Made by a program: the position numbers and the translations under genes. Shown here one piece after another: positions 46,022 to 54,535 of a stretch of DNA of 64,000 bases (position 1 is the first letter of the stretch; each line of letters opens with the position of its first letter). This DNA is from Mycobacterium sp. 852002-51961_SCH5331710 (GTDB lineage Bacteria; Actinomycetota; Actinomycetes; Mycobacteriales; Mycobacteriaceae). The stretch is from the NCBI RefSeq assembly GCF_001665535.1, contig NZ_LZSQ01000007.1, forward strand, positions 26,192-90,191, in the 5' to 3' direction. The notes below the pieces were generated by a model that was not told where the DNA came from, made no database searches, and worked only from the letters and a program-made list of their open reading frames with translations.

Positions 46022-46758
46022 TGCTGTCTGCCCCGTTTCTGTTGTTGTCGATCCGCGGCGAGGACGAGGCCGCCGAGGACGAGTACCGGGCGATGATGCG
46101 GTTCGCCAGCCTCGACGAGTCCGGCATGCGGCGCATCCGGTTGACCCACGAAGCTCTGGGCCACATCGATCTCGAGGACTTGTCGGGAGTGATCCTCGGC
46201 GGCGGGCCCTACAACGTCAGCGATCCCGCCGAGGTGAAGTCGCAGACGCAGCGGCGCGTCGAGTCGGAGCTTCTGGAACTCATCGCCCGCATCGTCGATC
46301 GCGACTTCCCTTTCCTCGGTTGCTGTTACGGCGTGGGCACGCTCGGAACGGTCATCGGCGCGACGGTGGACCGGACTCATCCGGAGCCGGTCGGCGGGCT
46401 CACCGTCACCGTCACTTCCGCGGGCCGCGATGACGACCTCTTCGCCGAGGTGCCCGATGTGTTCGACGCCTACGGGGGGCATCGCGAGGGCGCGACCGAA
46501 CTGCCGACCGGCGTCGTACGCCTGGCGACGTCGCCGGTTTGCCCGGTGCAGGCTTTCCGGGTCGGCCGTCATGTGTATGCCACGCAGTTTCATCCCGAAC
46601 TGGATCTCGATGGCCTGATCACCCGCATCGATGCCTACAAGGACTACGGGTACTTTCCGCCCGAGTCCGCCGAGGTGCTGAAATCAGCTGTGCGGCAATG
46701 GGATGTCCGATATCCCCAGACCATCCTGCGCCGGTTCGTGGAACGGTATGCGCGCTGA
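46021..46758 (+). CDS. Class I glutamine amidotransferase (GMP-synthase-like)
   Basis: The protein is 245 residues from GTG 46021; ATG 45982 in the same frame would place the start in front of the terminator hairpin and is less likely. The triad-type fold shows VILGGGPYNVSDPAE, the nucleophile elbow FPFLGCCYGVGTLGTVIGA with Cys near 100 and the His-Glu pair in ATQFHPELDLDGL near 190. The C-terminal tail is basic with RRFVERYAR. Related stand-alone proteins hydrolyse glutamine for unknown synthetases or cleave gamma-glutamyl compounds. No synthetase partner is adjacent. Confidence 0.88.
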   Translation: MLSAPFLLLSIRGEDEAAEDEYRAMMRFASLDESGMRRIRLTHEALGHIDLEDLSGVILGGGPYNVSDPAEVKSQTQRRVESELLELIARIVDRDFPFLGCCYGVGTLGTVIGATVDRTHPEPVGGLTVTVTSAGRDDDLFAEVPDVFDAYGGHREGATELPTGVVRLATSPVCPVQAFRVGRHVYATQFHPELDLDGLITRIDAYKDYGYFPPESAEVLKSAVRQWDVRYPQTILRRFVERYAR

Positions 46759-46794
46759 CGGTTGGTCTTCGGGCTTGTGGGGCACTCCAGGGTG

Positions 46795-47448
46795 ATGCAT
46801 ACCGTCGAGTACTCCCCCGGCCGGTCCGCAGACGTCTTCGGTGATCCGGCGCAACCGACAGTCCTGATGTGGCACGGCGCCCAGACCGATTCGCGCACCG
46901 CAATGCGACCGCTGGCCGAACGGGTGCACGCCCACGGGTTCGCGGTCGTGCTCGCCGACTGGGACTCACACGCCGACGACCGTGGTCGTGCCGACCTGCT
47001 GGCCTCGGCCTCACATGCCAGGACGCGCGCCGGCGACGCGCCGTTGGTGGTCGTGGGATGGTCCATGGGAGGCCTGGCGGCGGCGGGCCTTGCGATCCAC
47101 GCCCGTGAGTTCGGCGCCGCGCATACCGTGTGCCTGGCGGGCGCATTCATGGTCGCGGACCCTCTCAGCGGCGCGCCGTTGGCGAGTTCGTTGGACGGTG
47201 ATGCCGCGGCGTTCACGCTGTTGCACGGTGCTCACGACGACGTCGTCCCCGCCGAGGTGAGCCGCAAATTCGCCGAGACGCTCTCGGACGCGGGTTGGCC
47301 GGTCTCGTGCGTCGTGCTCGAGGCCGATCACGGGTCGATCGCGGGTGCGACGTATGACCCTGCCGCCGACCGGTATTCGGCCGCGACCGACGAGGCATCG
47401 CTGTCGGTCGCTGCGGATGTGGCGGCGCGGATCGCCGAGGTGCTCTGA
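46795..47448 (+). CDS. Alpha/beta-hydrolase fold protein
   Basis: The protein is 217 residues from ATG 46795; a GTG one codon earlier is possible. It has VLMWHGAQTDSRTAMRPL, the nucleophile elbow VVVGWSMGGLAAAG with Ser near 88, LLHGAHDDVVPAEVSRKF for the acid region and VLEADHGSIAGATY with the His. This is a short carboxylesterase/lipase-like hydrolase, 36 bp after the amidotransferase stop. The substrate is unknown. It converges with the TetR gene at 47464. Confidence 0.88.
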   Translation: MHTVEYSPGRSADVFGDPAQPTVLMWHGAQTDSRTAMRPLAERVHAHGFAVVLADWDSHADDRGRADLLASASHARTRAGDAPLVVVGWSMGGLAAAGLAIHAREFGAAHTVCLAGAFMVADPLSGAPLASSLDGDAAAFTLLHGAHDDVVPAEVSRKFAETLSDAGWPVSCVVLEADHGSIAGATYDPAADRYSAATDEASLSVAADVAARIAEVL

Positions 47449-47463
47449 TCGCCGCAGCGCGGA

Positions 47464-48120
47464 TCAGCAGCCCGGCGGTTTCCAGCCTCGCATCGCGGCG
47501 TTCATCTGTTCGTCGTCCAGCGCGTCGACCGCGAGACGCTCCTGACCCGGCCGCCGCCGAATGCCGTCGAGCATGATCGCGATGTAACGACGCCACAGGT
47601 CGGGTTTGACGGGACCCGCCCACTCGCTGACGGTGCCGGCGAGCAGGCTGACGATCGGCATGTCCGTCGATTCGATATCCGGTCTGATGTAACCGTCCTC
47701 GCGGGCGCGCTCGACGAGCCTGGAGATCGGCGGGGTGAGGCGCAGCCGTACCCGCTCGACGCCGCTGTGGTCGTACGCGGTGCTGAAGACCATCTCGCGC
47801 AACCCGCGATCGGTGGCGGTCAGCTCGCACAGCTGCTCGACGAACCATACGAAACCCGACCACGAATCCTCTTGCTGCAGTGCTCTTTCCGCGAGGCAGA
47901 CCACCTCGTCGATCGCATCCTCGAAAACAGCCTCGACCAGTTGCTCCTTGCAGGGAAAGCGGCGGTAGACGGTCCCCACCCCGAGGTTCGCGTGCTTGGC
48001 GACATCGTTGAGCGTCGCTTCGAGCCCTCTTTGCGCGAACAGATCGCGCGCCGCGGCGAGCACGCGCTGACGGTTGCGCTCGGCATCCTTGCGCAGACCT
48101 CGGCACGGCTTGTCAACCAT
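47464..48120 (-). CDS. TetR-family regulator, probable repressor of the MmpS/MmpL pair
   Basis: The protein is 218 residues from ATG 48120. The HTH spans about 25-75: LEATLNDVAKHANLGVGTVY and RRFPCKEQLVEAVFEDAI. The C-terminal ligand domain has LCELTATDRGLREMVFSTAY and SLLAGTVSEWAGPVKPDLWR. It is divergent from the leader-mmpS-mmpL unit with about 135 bp between the starts, a typical layout for a transporter repressor that responds to a transported hydrophobic compound. Confidence 0.92.
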   Translation of the reverse strand: MVDKPCRGLRKDAERNRQRVLAAARDLFAQRGLEATLNDVAKHANLGVGTVYRRFPCKEQLVEAVFEDAIDEVVCLAERALQQEDSWSGFVWFVEQLCELTATDRGLREMVFSTAYDHSGVERVRLRLTPPISRLVERAREDGYIRPDIESTDMPIVSLLAGTVSEWAGPVKPDLWRRYIAIMLDGIRRRPGQERLAVDALDDEQMNAAMRGWKPPGC

Positions 48121-48164
48121 GATTGCAGCCTAAGTGATCTTTGTTACGCCCGTCCATAACCGGA

Positions 48165-48194
48165 TTGACTCTATCCACTTTCGGGTTTTAGGTT
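48165..48194 (+). promoter_or_regulatory. Probable promoter of the leader ORF-mmpS-mmpL operon
   Basis: TTGACT (48165-48170) and TAGGTT (48189-48194) are spaced 18 bp and read toward mmpS, giving a transcription start near 48201. The intergenic region also holds partial inverted pieces such as ATAACC and GGTTGGCTAT that could be TetR half-sites. None is a clean palindrome. Confidence 0.4.
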
Positions 48195-48256
48195 GGCTAT
48201 CTAACTCAGTGGCCCTACGGCCCGACCGAAATGATCGCCCTGCGAAAGGCTCGACC

Positions 48257-48337
48257 GTGACTGCCGCATTCGAGCATGTCGAAAACGATGTGGACTCAAT
48301 GAACCAGCGGGTCAAGGGAATTGGTCAGTCGCTGTGA
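48257..48337 (+). CDS. 26-residue upstream leader ORF of mmpS
   Basis: GTG 48257 is preceded by GAAAGG eight bases upstream and begins a 26-codon frame (VTAAFEHVENDVDSMNQRVK then GIGQSL). Its TGA at 48335-48337 overlaps the mmpS GTG at 48334. The peptide is neutral and has no membrane segment. The coupled stop/start suggests translation of the leader sets mmpS translation. It may be a vestige of the mmpS 5' end or a regulatory leader. Confidence 0.45.
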   Translation: MTAAFEHVENDVDSMNQRVKGIGQSL

Positions 48338-48759
48338 TCGCCGTGGTGAAGCGGGTGTGGCTGCCAGTGCTCATCGCGGTGGCCGTCACGGTCGGAGCCG
48401 TCACCGTCGCACACCTGCGATCCAGGTTCGGCACGGACGGCGCGCTGGTGACGCCCGTCGGCTCCGACACCGCCGACAACTTCAACCCCAAGGTCGTGGT
48501 GTACGAGGTGTTCGGCACCGCAAGCACAGCGGTCATCAACTACACCGACCTCGATGGGTTGCCGCAGCGGACGGCCGAAGTGGGCCTGCCATGGACGTTG
48601 CGGCTGGAGACCACCGTGCCGTCGGTGATGCCGAACCTCGTCGCCCAGGGCGACGGTGACTCGATCGGCTGCCGCGTCACCGTCGACGACGAGGTGAAAG
48701 ACGAGAGGACAGCGCACGGCGTGAACGCAGCGACCTACTGCCTGGTGAAGGCGGCATGA
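48334..48759 (+). CDS. MmpS-family membrane accessory protein
   Basis: The protein is 141 residues from GTG 48334. A single N-terminal transmembrane segment ([20 protein letters not shown]) is followed by a periplasmic beta-sandwich domain with [40 protein letters not shown] and a terminal [20 protein letters not shown]. These match the MmpS accessory proteins of mycobacterial lipid and drug transporters. Its stop overlaps the mmpL start as ATGA. It helps the MmpL partner export lipids, siderophores or drugs. Confidence 0.92.
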   Translation: MIAVVKRVWLPVLIAVAVTVGAVTVAHLRSRFGTDGALVTPVGSDTADNFNPKVVVYEVFGTASTAVINYTDLDGLPQRTAEVGLPWTLRLETTVPSVMPNLVAQGDGDSIGCRVTVDDEVKDERTAHGVNAATYCLVKAA

Positions 48760-51668
48760 GCACGGTCGGCGAAGACACCCCCACTGACGCGATTCCGCGG
48801 TCGCGCCACCATAAGCGCCCGGGGATCGCGAAGTTCATTCGCACGTTCGCGGTTCCGATCGTCGTCGCCTGGGTGGTGATCGTCGGGTTGCTGAACACCG
48901 TCGTTCCGCAACTCGAAGACGTCGGCGAACTGCGCGCCGCGGCGATGAGCCCGAAGGACGCGCCGTCGTTCCTCGCAACGAAGCGCGTCGGCAAGGTGTT
49001 TCAGGAGTACGACACCAGCAGCTCGGTGATGATCGTGCTCGAAGGCGACGACCCCTTGGGCGCCGACGCGCACGTGTACTACGACGACCTCGTTCGTAAG
49101 CTGCGCTCGGACAAGAAGCATGTCCAGCACGTTCAGGATTTCTGGGGCGACACACTGACCGCCTCCGGCGCGCAGAGCGTCGACGGCAAGGCCGCCTACG
49201 TGCAGGTGTACATCGCCGGCGACCAAGGTGAGTCGCTCGCGAACGAGTCGGTGAACGCCGTACGCACCCTGATCGATGAGTCCAAGCCGCCTCCCGGCGT
49301 GGCCGCGTATGTGACTGGGCCGGCAGCGACCTCGACCGATCAGCGTGAGATCGGCGACGCGAGTATGAAAACCATTGAGGCCCTGACCTTCGCGATCATC
49401 ATCGTGATGCTGCTGCTCGTCTACCGGTCGGTGGTGACGGTGGTCATCACGATGAGCATGGTCGTGGTGGGTCTCATGTCCGCTCGTGGCATCGTCGCCT
49501 TCCTCGGCTATCACGAGATTTTCGGGCTGACCACGTTCGCGGCCAACATGGTGGTCACCCTGGCGATTGCCGCGGCCACCGATTACGCGATCTTCCTCAT
49601 CGGCCGTTATCAGGAGGCGCGGCGCAACGGCGAGGACCGGGAATCGGCGTATTACACGATGTTCCACGGCACCGCGCACGTCGTGTTGGCCTCGGGTCTG
49701 ACCATCGCCGGCGCGTCGTTGTGCCTGCATTTCACCCGGCTGCCCTACTTCCAGACGATGGGCTTCCCGCTGTCGATCGGCATGACGATTGTGGTGGCCG
49801 CCGGCCTCACGCTCGGACCGGCCGTGATCTCGATTGTCACGCGCTTCGGCAACATCCTCGAACCCAAGCGGTGGAAGCGGGCGCGCGGATGGCGGCGCAT
49901 CGGTGCGGCAACGGTGCGGTGGCCGGGTGCCGTCCTCGTGATGGCCGTTGTGCTCGCGCTGGTCGGCCTGCTTGCCCTGCCCGGCTATCACACCACCTAC
50001 AACGATCGCCTTTATCTCCCCGATGACGTGCCTGCCAACGTCGGTTATGCCGCAGCGGACCGGCACTTCTCCGACGCCAAGATGAATCCGGAGTTGATCA
50101 TGGTGGAAGCCGACCATGATCTGCGGAACCCGGCCGACTTCCTAGTGATCGACAAGATCGCCAAGGCGATGGTTCGAGTGCACGGCATCGCGCAAGTCCA
50201 GACGATCACCCGCCCGGACGGCAAACCGATCGAGCATGCATCGCTGGCGTACACCATCAGCCAAAGCGGCACAACGCAACTGATGAACAACGACAACCAG
50301 CAGGACGTCCTGGCCAACATCCTCAAACAGGCGGACGACCTGCAGGTGAGCATCGACTCGATGACCGAGATGTACGACGTCAGCCTGCAGTTGGCCGACG
50401 TCAGTCGGCGGATGGCCGACAAGATGAAGAACACCTCGATGAACCTCAACGAGGTCCGCGACCACCTCGCCGACTTCGACGACCAGTTCCGTCCGCTGCG
50501 CAACTACTTCTACTGGGAGCCGCACTGCTTCAACATTCCGATGTGCTGGGCTCTGCGCTCCATCTTCGACAGTCTCGACGGGGTGAGCCAGATGTCGCTG
50601 GACTTCCAGGACATCGTTCCGGACATGGAGCGCATGGCCGACCTGACGCCTCGGATGGCGGCGGTGATGCCCGCGCAGATCCAGACGCTGAAGAACCAGA
50701 AACAGTTGATACTCAACCAGTATCAGGCGCAGAAGGCGCAGCAGGATCAGGCGATGGCCCTGCAGGACAACGCCACTGCGATGGGGCAGGCATTCGACCA
50801 AGCGCGTAACGACGACACCTTCTACCTCCCGCCCGAGGCCTTTGAGACCGCAGATTTCAAGCGTGGGATCAAACTGTTCCTGTCACCCGACGGACATGCG
50901 GTCAGGTTCACCGTGTTCCATCAGGGTGACCCGCTGAGCGAAGAAGGCACGTCACATATCGAGCCGCTGCGCATCGCGGCGGCGGATGCGATCAAGGGCA
51001 CCCCGCTCGAAGGATCGACCGTCTACGTCGGAGGTAGCGCCGCCACGTACAAGGACATGCAGCAGGGCGCCGACTACGACCTGCTGATCGCGGCAACCGC
51101 GGCGCTCATCCTGATCTTCATCATCATGGTGGTGCTCACCCGGGCCATCGCGGCCGCCGCGGTCATCGTAGGGACGGTGGTACTCAGCCTCGGCACATCG
51201 TTCGGGCTGTCAGTGCTGTTGTGGCAGCACATCATTGGAATTCCGCTGCATTGGATGGTGCTGCCGCTGTCGGTCATCGTGCTGCTCGCGGTCGGCGCCG
51301 ACTACAACCTCCTGCTGGTGTCTCGAATGAAGGAAGAGATACACGCTGGCCTGAACACCGGGATCATCCGGTCGATGGCGGGCACGGGATCGGTGGTCAC
51401 CTCGGCGGGCCTGGTGTTCGCGTTCACCATGGCCGGAATGGCGGTCAGCAAGATGATCGTCATCGGCCAGGTCGGCACGACCATCGGCCTGGGGTTGCTG
51501 TTCGACACTCTGGTCGTGCGTTCGCTGATGACGCCGTCGTTCGCTGCCCTGCTCGGCCGCTGGTTCTGGTGGCCGCAGCGCGTGCGGCAGCGCCCCGTGC
51601 CGCAGCCATGGCCGCGCGGCGACGCTCATGCCGAAACCGCGGGCGACGACGTGACCTTCGCGCGCTGA
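48756..51668 (+). CDS. MmpL-family RND transporter
   Basis: The protein is 970 residues from ATG 48756, typical for MmpL4/MmpL5-type proteins. It has the two-fold RND layout: TM1, a periplasmic domain, then TM2-6 containing [20 protein letters not shown], whose Asp is in the proton relay. The C-terminal half repeats this, with [20 protein letters not shown] and the relay Asp-Tyr pair, and a second large loop rich in Met/Gln coiled coil (residues about 640-690, [20 protein letters not shown]). The substrate is not evident; the close mmpS and TetR fit an inducible lipid/siderophore or drug exporter. Confidence 0.93.
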   Translation: MSTVGEDTPTDAIPRSRHHKRPGIAKFIRTFAVPIVVAWVVIVGLLNTVVPQLEDVGELRAAAMSPKDAPSFLATKRVGKVFQEYDTSSSVMIVLEGDDPLGADAHVYYDDLVRKLRSDKKHVQHVQDFWGDTLTASGAQSVDGKAAYVQVYIAGDQGESLANESVNAVRTLIDESKPPPGVAAYVTGPAATSTDQREIGDASMKTIEALTFAIIIVMLLLVYRSVVTVVITMSMVVVGLMSARGIVAFLGYHEIFGLTTFAANMVVTLAIAAATDYAIFLIGRYQEARRNGEDRESAYYTMFHGTAHVVLASGLTIAGASLCLHFTRLPYFQTMGFPLSIGMTIVVAAGLTLGPAVISIVTRFGNILEPKRWKRARGWRRIGAATVRWPGAVLVMAVVLALVGLLALPGYHTTYNDRLYLPDDVPANVGYAAADRHFSDAKMNPELIMVEADHDLRNPADFLVIDKIAKAMVRVHGIAQVQTITRPDGKPIEHASLAYTISQSGTTQLMNNDNQQDVLANILKQADDLQVSIDSMTEMYDVSLQLADVSRRMADKMKNTSMNLNEVRDHLADFDDQFRPLRNYFYWEPHCFNIPMCWALRSIFDSLDGVSQMSLDFQDIVPDMERMADLTPRMAAVMPAQIQTLKNQKQLILNQYQAQKAQQDQAMALQDNATAMGQAFDQARNDDTFYLPPEAFETADFKRGIKLFLSPDGHAVRFTVFHQGDPLSEEGTSHIEPLRIAAADAIKGTPLEGSTVYVGGSAATYKDMQQGADYDLLIAATAALILIFIIMVVLTRAIAAAAVIVGTVVLSLGTSFGLSVLLWQHIIGIPLHWMVLPLSVIVLLAVGADYNLLLVSRMKEEIHAGLNTGIIRSMAGTGSVVTSAGLVFAFTMAGMAVSKMIVIGQVGTTIGLGLLFDTLVVRSLMTPSFAALLGRWFWWPQRVRQRPVPQPWPRGDAHAETAGDDVTFAR

Positions 51669-51683
51669 CCGGGAGGTGTGGGA

Positions 51684-52061
51684 TCACTCCGCGGTGTCGA
51701 TGCGGTGCGCCCACTTCAGGTGGCCGCCACCCATGTCGGTGCACACGAACGCCACCCCGTCGGAGCCTTGAGCCGAGGCGTTCGGTTGGGCGCAGTCCAT
51801 CGCGACGTTGTGGATACCGATGAGGGGCCCGGCGGGTGTCCACACGCCTACCCGGTTGCAGACGAATGTCGCGCCGTCGGGGCCGAGCCCGTAGTTGAAG
51901 TACTTGCCGGGCCGGCACGGCGCTCCCCCGATGACGTTGCGGGCGACGTTGGGCACGCAATCGGCGGAGTAGCAGACCGCCGACGCGTCCGGAGCGAAGG
52001 CGATCAGCCCGGCGGCTGCCGTCAGGGCGGCGGTCAGAGCGGCGACGTGTGGACGCACCAT
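51684..52061 (-). CDS. Small secreted Cys-containing protein
   Basis: The protein is 125 residues from ATG 52061. The signal peptide (VAALTAALTAAAGLIAFAPD) ends near ASA-VCY. The mature part has CYSADCVPNVARNVIGG, CRPGKYFNYGLGPDGATFVC and a repeat-like second half GVAFVCTDMGGGHLKWAHRI. The two FVC strands and five or more Cys residues suggest disulfide-bonded beta hairpins. No enzyme motif is recognised. It is 15 bp from the convergent end of mmpL. Confidence 0.7.
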   Translation of the reverse strand: MVRPHVAALTAALTAAAGLIAFAPDASAVCYSADCVPNVARNVIGGAPCRPGKYFNYGLGPDGATFVCNRVGVWTPAGPLIGIHNVAMDCAQPNASAQGSDGVAFVCTDMGGGHLKWAHRIDTAE

Positions 52062-52142
52062 GTTCCGATGGTGACATCCCGCCGCGGTGTTTTCCGGGGA
52101 ATCGCTTGACCTCAACAGTGGTTCAGGTCGCAGAGTCGGTAC

Positions 52143-52805
52143 ATGGCTAGCTCAACGACACAGGAACTGACCCGACTGCGCGACGACTTGTGGCAGACCC
52201 GGATGGATACGCCGTTTCCCGGCCTCACCACGCACGCGTATCTGTGGCGCGGGCCGCGTGGCAACGTGCTGTTCTACAGTCCGGCCACCGAAGCCGATTT
52301 CGATGCGATCGACGCGCTCGGCGGGGTCAGCGCGCAGTATCTGTCGCATCTCGACGAGGCCGGGCCGAACCTGGCCCGGATCGCGGATCGGTTCGGGCGC
52401 CGGTTGCACGCGCCGTCCGCGGAGCTTGAAGCCATTACCAAGCACGGCTACGTCGACGTGGTCATCGGTGATGTGCGGGACGTCGACGACAATGGTGTCG
52501 AATCGCTTCCCACCCCGGGGCATTCGCCCGGCAGCACAAGCTATCTCGTGACCGGAGTGACCGGCGAGCGATACCTGTTCACCGGCGACACGATGTTCCC
52601 TACGGGTTCGGGCACGTGGGCGACGTTCCTGGTGCCGGGCCGCGGCGACGCCGGTCAGCTGCGCGCGAGTGTGGAGTTGTTAGGCACCGTCGACCCGGAC
52701 CTCGTGATCTCCAGCGCGTTCGGTGGTGAGACGGCGTGGGCGGTGGTCGATTCCCGGTCGTGGGCCGAGTGCGTGGCGCAGGCGCTGGCGACCGTGCCGT
52801 CGTAG
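52143..52805 (+). CDS. Metallo-beta-lactamase-like protein with degenerate metal motif
   Basis: The protein is 220 residues from ATG 52143. The MBL fold is visible in TTHAYLWRGPRGNVLFYSPA, TPGHSPGSTSYLVTG and YLFTGDTMFPTGSG. The canonical HxHxDH is replaced by SHLDEAGPN, keeping the first His but losing two ligands. It may bind one metal or none and act in another way. Similar short MBL-like proteins exist in actinobacteria. It converges with the DUF899 gene. Confidence 0.75.
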   Translation: MASSTTQELTRLRDDLWQTRMDTPFPGLTTHAYLWRGPRGNVLFYSPATEADFDAIDALGGVSAQYLSHLDEAGPNLARIADRFGRRLHAPSAELEAITKHGYVDVVIGDVRDVDDNGVESLPTPGHSPGSTSYLVTGVTGERYLFTGDTMFPTGSGTWATFLVPGRGDAGQLRASVELLGTVDPDLVISSAFGGETAWAVVDSRSWAECVAQALATVPS

Positions 52806-52815
52806 CGGTTTCGTT

Positions 52816-52862
52816 TGTGAAACTGACGACGCTTTTCGCGAAATTGCGTCGCTGGTTTCACA
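52816..52862. terminator. Bidirectional hairpin terminator between convergent genes
   Basis: TGTGAAAC (52816-52823) pairs with GTTTCACA (52855-52862) and CGACGC (52827-52832) with GCGTCG (52846-52851). They are separated by a 3-nt internal loop and a 13-nt loop that itself holds TTTCGCGAAA. The hairpin lies between the MBL-like stop at 52805 and the DUF899 stop at 52878 and can act for both. Confidence 0.7.
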
Positions 52863-52877
52863 GATGGCTGTGGTGTG

Positions 52878-53603
52878 TCACTCCCCTGTCAACGCATCGT
52901 CGTGCCCGGCCTCGAGTCGCGGCCAGTGAGGGATCGGTCGTCCGTTGCTGCGCATGGGTTGAAGGTCGTCTGCGAGCGGATATATCGGCCAGCCCGCCGG
53001 CGATTCCTCCCACGCTTCCTGACGTCCGTACACGGTGAGATCCATCAGCGCGAGGCTGTAGTCCATGACTTCGACGCCGCGGCGAGTCGTCCAGTAGGTC
53101 TCGAAGACGCGGTCACCGTCGCGCAGATAGCAGACCAGATGCATGAGGTTCTTCTGGCGACCGACTAGCAGGGTCTCGAGCGAGTCCTGCGCGGAATACC
53201 ACGGCATCTGCCACCCCATGAAGTCGCGGTAGCGTCGGCTTTCGTCGTAGGGCCCTTGGCAGAACACCGCGTATGTGATGTCTCGCGAGTGAAGGTAGGA
53301 CAGCTCGGCGACCTGGCTGGCGCACCACGTGCAGCCCTCGCACTGCTCGGGCGCAGGGTGGCCGGGGTGCCACATGAAGTAGTAGGCAATTAGCTGGGAG
53401 CGCCCCTCGAACGCGTCGAGCAAGGTGAGCGGTCCGCGTGGACCGATAAGGGTTGTGGTGCCGTCGATTTCGACCATCGGAAGGCGCCGGCGGGCGGCGG
53501 CTATGGCGTCACCTTCGCGGGTGTGGGCCTTCTCCCGGATCCGCAGCGCGTCGATCTCGGCCTGCCACGCCGCGCGGTCGACGACGGCGGGCTTCGCGGT
53601 CAC
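52878..53603 (-). CDS. DUF899-family thioredoxin-fold protein
   Basis: The protein is 241 residues from GTG 53603, which overlaps the upstream stop as GTGA. Family features are RREGDAIAAARRRLPMVEID-like N-terminal text, DAFEGRSQLIAYYFMWHPGH, the Cys pair in EQCEGCTWCASQVAELSYLH and FMGWQMPWYSAQDS. DUF899 proteins adopt a thioredoxin-like fold, and the CxxC..C pattern would be redox-active. The upstream ArsR-AHSA1 fusion likely shares its transcript. Confidence 0.88.
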   Translation of the reverse strand: MTAKPAVVDRAAWQAEIDALRIREKAHTREGDAIAAARRRLPMVEIDGTTTLIGPRGPLTLLDAFEGRSQLIAYYFMWHPGHPAPEQCEGCTWCASQVAELSYLHSRDITYAVFCQGPYDESRRYRDFMGWQMPWYSAQDSLETLLVGRQKNLMHLVCYLRDGDRVFETYWTTRRGVEVMDYSLALMDLTVYGRQEAWEESPAGWPIYPLADDLQPMRSNGRPIPHWPRLEAGHDDALTGE

Positions 53604-54376
53604 GACGCCGCCTCCAATTCGCTCTTGAGGTTGGCCAGCTTCCACGGCCATCCGCCGGAGATCAAGCCGCGCACAGTGCTTTCCGGCGGGAAGTCGTCGT
53701 GCACGACCGTCAGCTTCACCTGACCGTCCTCAACCGGTTCGATGTCGAAGGTGACCTTCGACCTGCGCTCGGTCGCAGCCTTCTTCACGACGTCTTCGTC
53801 GAGCCCCAGTGTCACCAGTTCGGGTACGAAGGTGTGGAAGGTGAACGCGAGCCTGCGGAACGGCTCCGACTCGAGAATCACCTGCTCCGAATCCTTGATC
53901 TCCAGGCCGCTGCAGTCGGACCACACGTATTCCGAACCCTTTTTGAAGTCCGATACCAATGCATGGCCCATGTACCGATTGGAGAAGGCGGGGTCGGTGA
54001 TCGCCCGCCACAGGCGTTCGGGCGTGGTGCGGATGTAGGTGACGTAGACGAACTCGCTGCTGCTCATCGGGTGAATCTCCAATGCTGTCTTGAGGTCCGC
54101 GAGCGTCTGCACGCGCGCGCGGTCGTATCGATTGATCCAGCGGTCGGCGATCGCGTTGATCGGTTCTGCGTTGAGGTAGTGCAGCTTCTCCCGCCCCCGC
54201 CACACAGTGGTGATGAGGTTGGCCGCCTCGAGCACGGCGAGGTGCTTGCTCACCGACTGGCGAGCCATCGACAGTCCCGAGCACAGATCCCGCAACGATT
54301 GCCCGTTGCGGTCGTTGAGGCTGTCGAGAAGCAAGCGCCGGTTCGGATCGGCCAGCGCTCTGAAAACGTCGTCCAT
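53600..54376 (-). CDS. ArsR-type HTH fused to an AHSA1/SRPBCC domain
   Basis: The protein is 258 residues from ATG 54376. An ArsR winged helix-turn-helix fills 1-90: DVFRALADPNRRLLLDSLND and LSMARQSVSKHLAVLEAANL. No metal-binding Cys motif is present. From about 105 an activator-of-Hsp90-like SRPBCC domain follows: YVTYIRTTPERLWRAITDPA, FSNRYMGHALVSDFKKGSEY and a C-terminal TVRGLISGGWPWKLANLKSE. Such fusions are common actinobacterial regulators whose ligand is probably hydrophobic. It overlaps the DUF899 gene (GTGA). Two palindromes at 54394-54443 lie just upstream and suggest autoregulation. Confidence 0.92.
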   Translation of the reverse strand: MDDVFRALADPNRRLLLDSLNDRNGQSLRDLCSGLSMARQSVSKHLAVLEAANLITTVWRGREKLHYLNAEPINAIADRWINRYDRARVQTLADLKTALEIHPMSSSEFVYVTYIRTTPERLWRAITDPAFSNRYMGHALVSDFKKGSEYVWSDCSGLEIKDSEQVILESEPFRRLAFTFHTFVPELVTLGLDEDVVKKAATERRSKVTFDIEPVEDGQVKLTVVHDDFPPESTVRGLISGGWPWKLANLKSELEAAS

Positions 54377-54393
54377 TCCTGCCGCCTGGTTAT

Positions 54394-54443
54394 ATGCAGC
54401 CGTTTAGCTGCATGTCCGACAATAGGCAGCCATACGGCTGCCT
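54394..54443. promoter_or_regulatory. Paired palindromic operators of the ArsR-AHSA1 gene
   Basis: ATGCAGC-N6-GCTGCAT at 54394-54413 and AGGCAGCC-N4-GGCTGCCT at 54424-54443 are perfect inverted repeats, 30 bp apart centre to centre (about three helical turns). They share the core half-site GCAGC. They lie 18 and 48 bp upstream of the ArsR-AHSA1 ATG at 54376. Binding by this protein as two dimers is inferred. Confidence 0.7.
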
Positions 54444-54535
54444 GTCAATGGTCAGGACGTCATCAGCCGTCACCGAACGTGCACTCAGCGCGAAAATTAG
54501 CGGCGAATTCCGATCTCACCGCACGTTCGGCGCGG

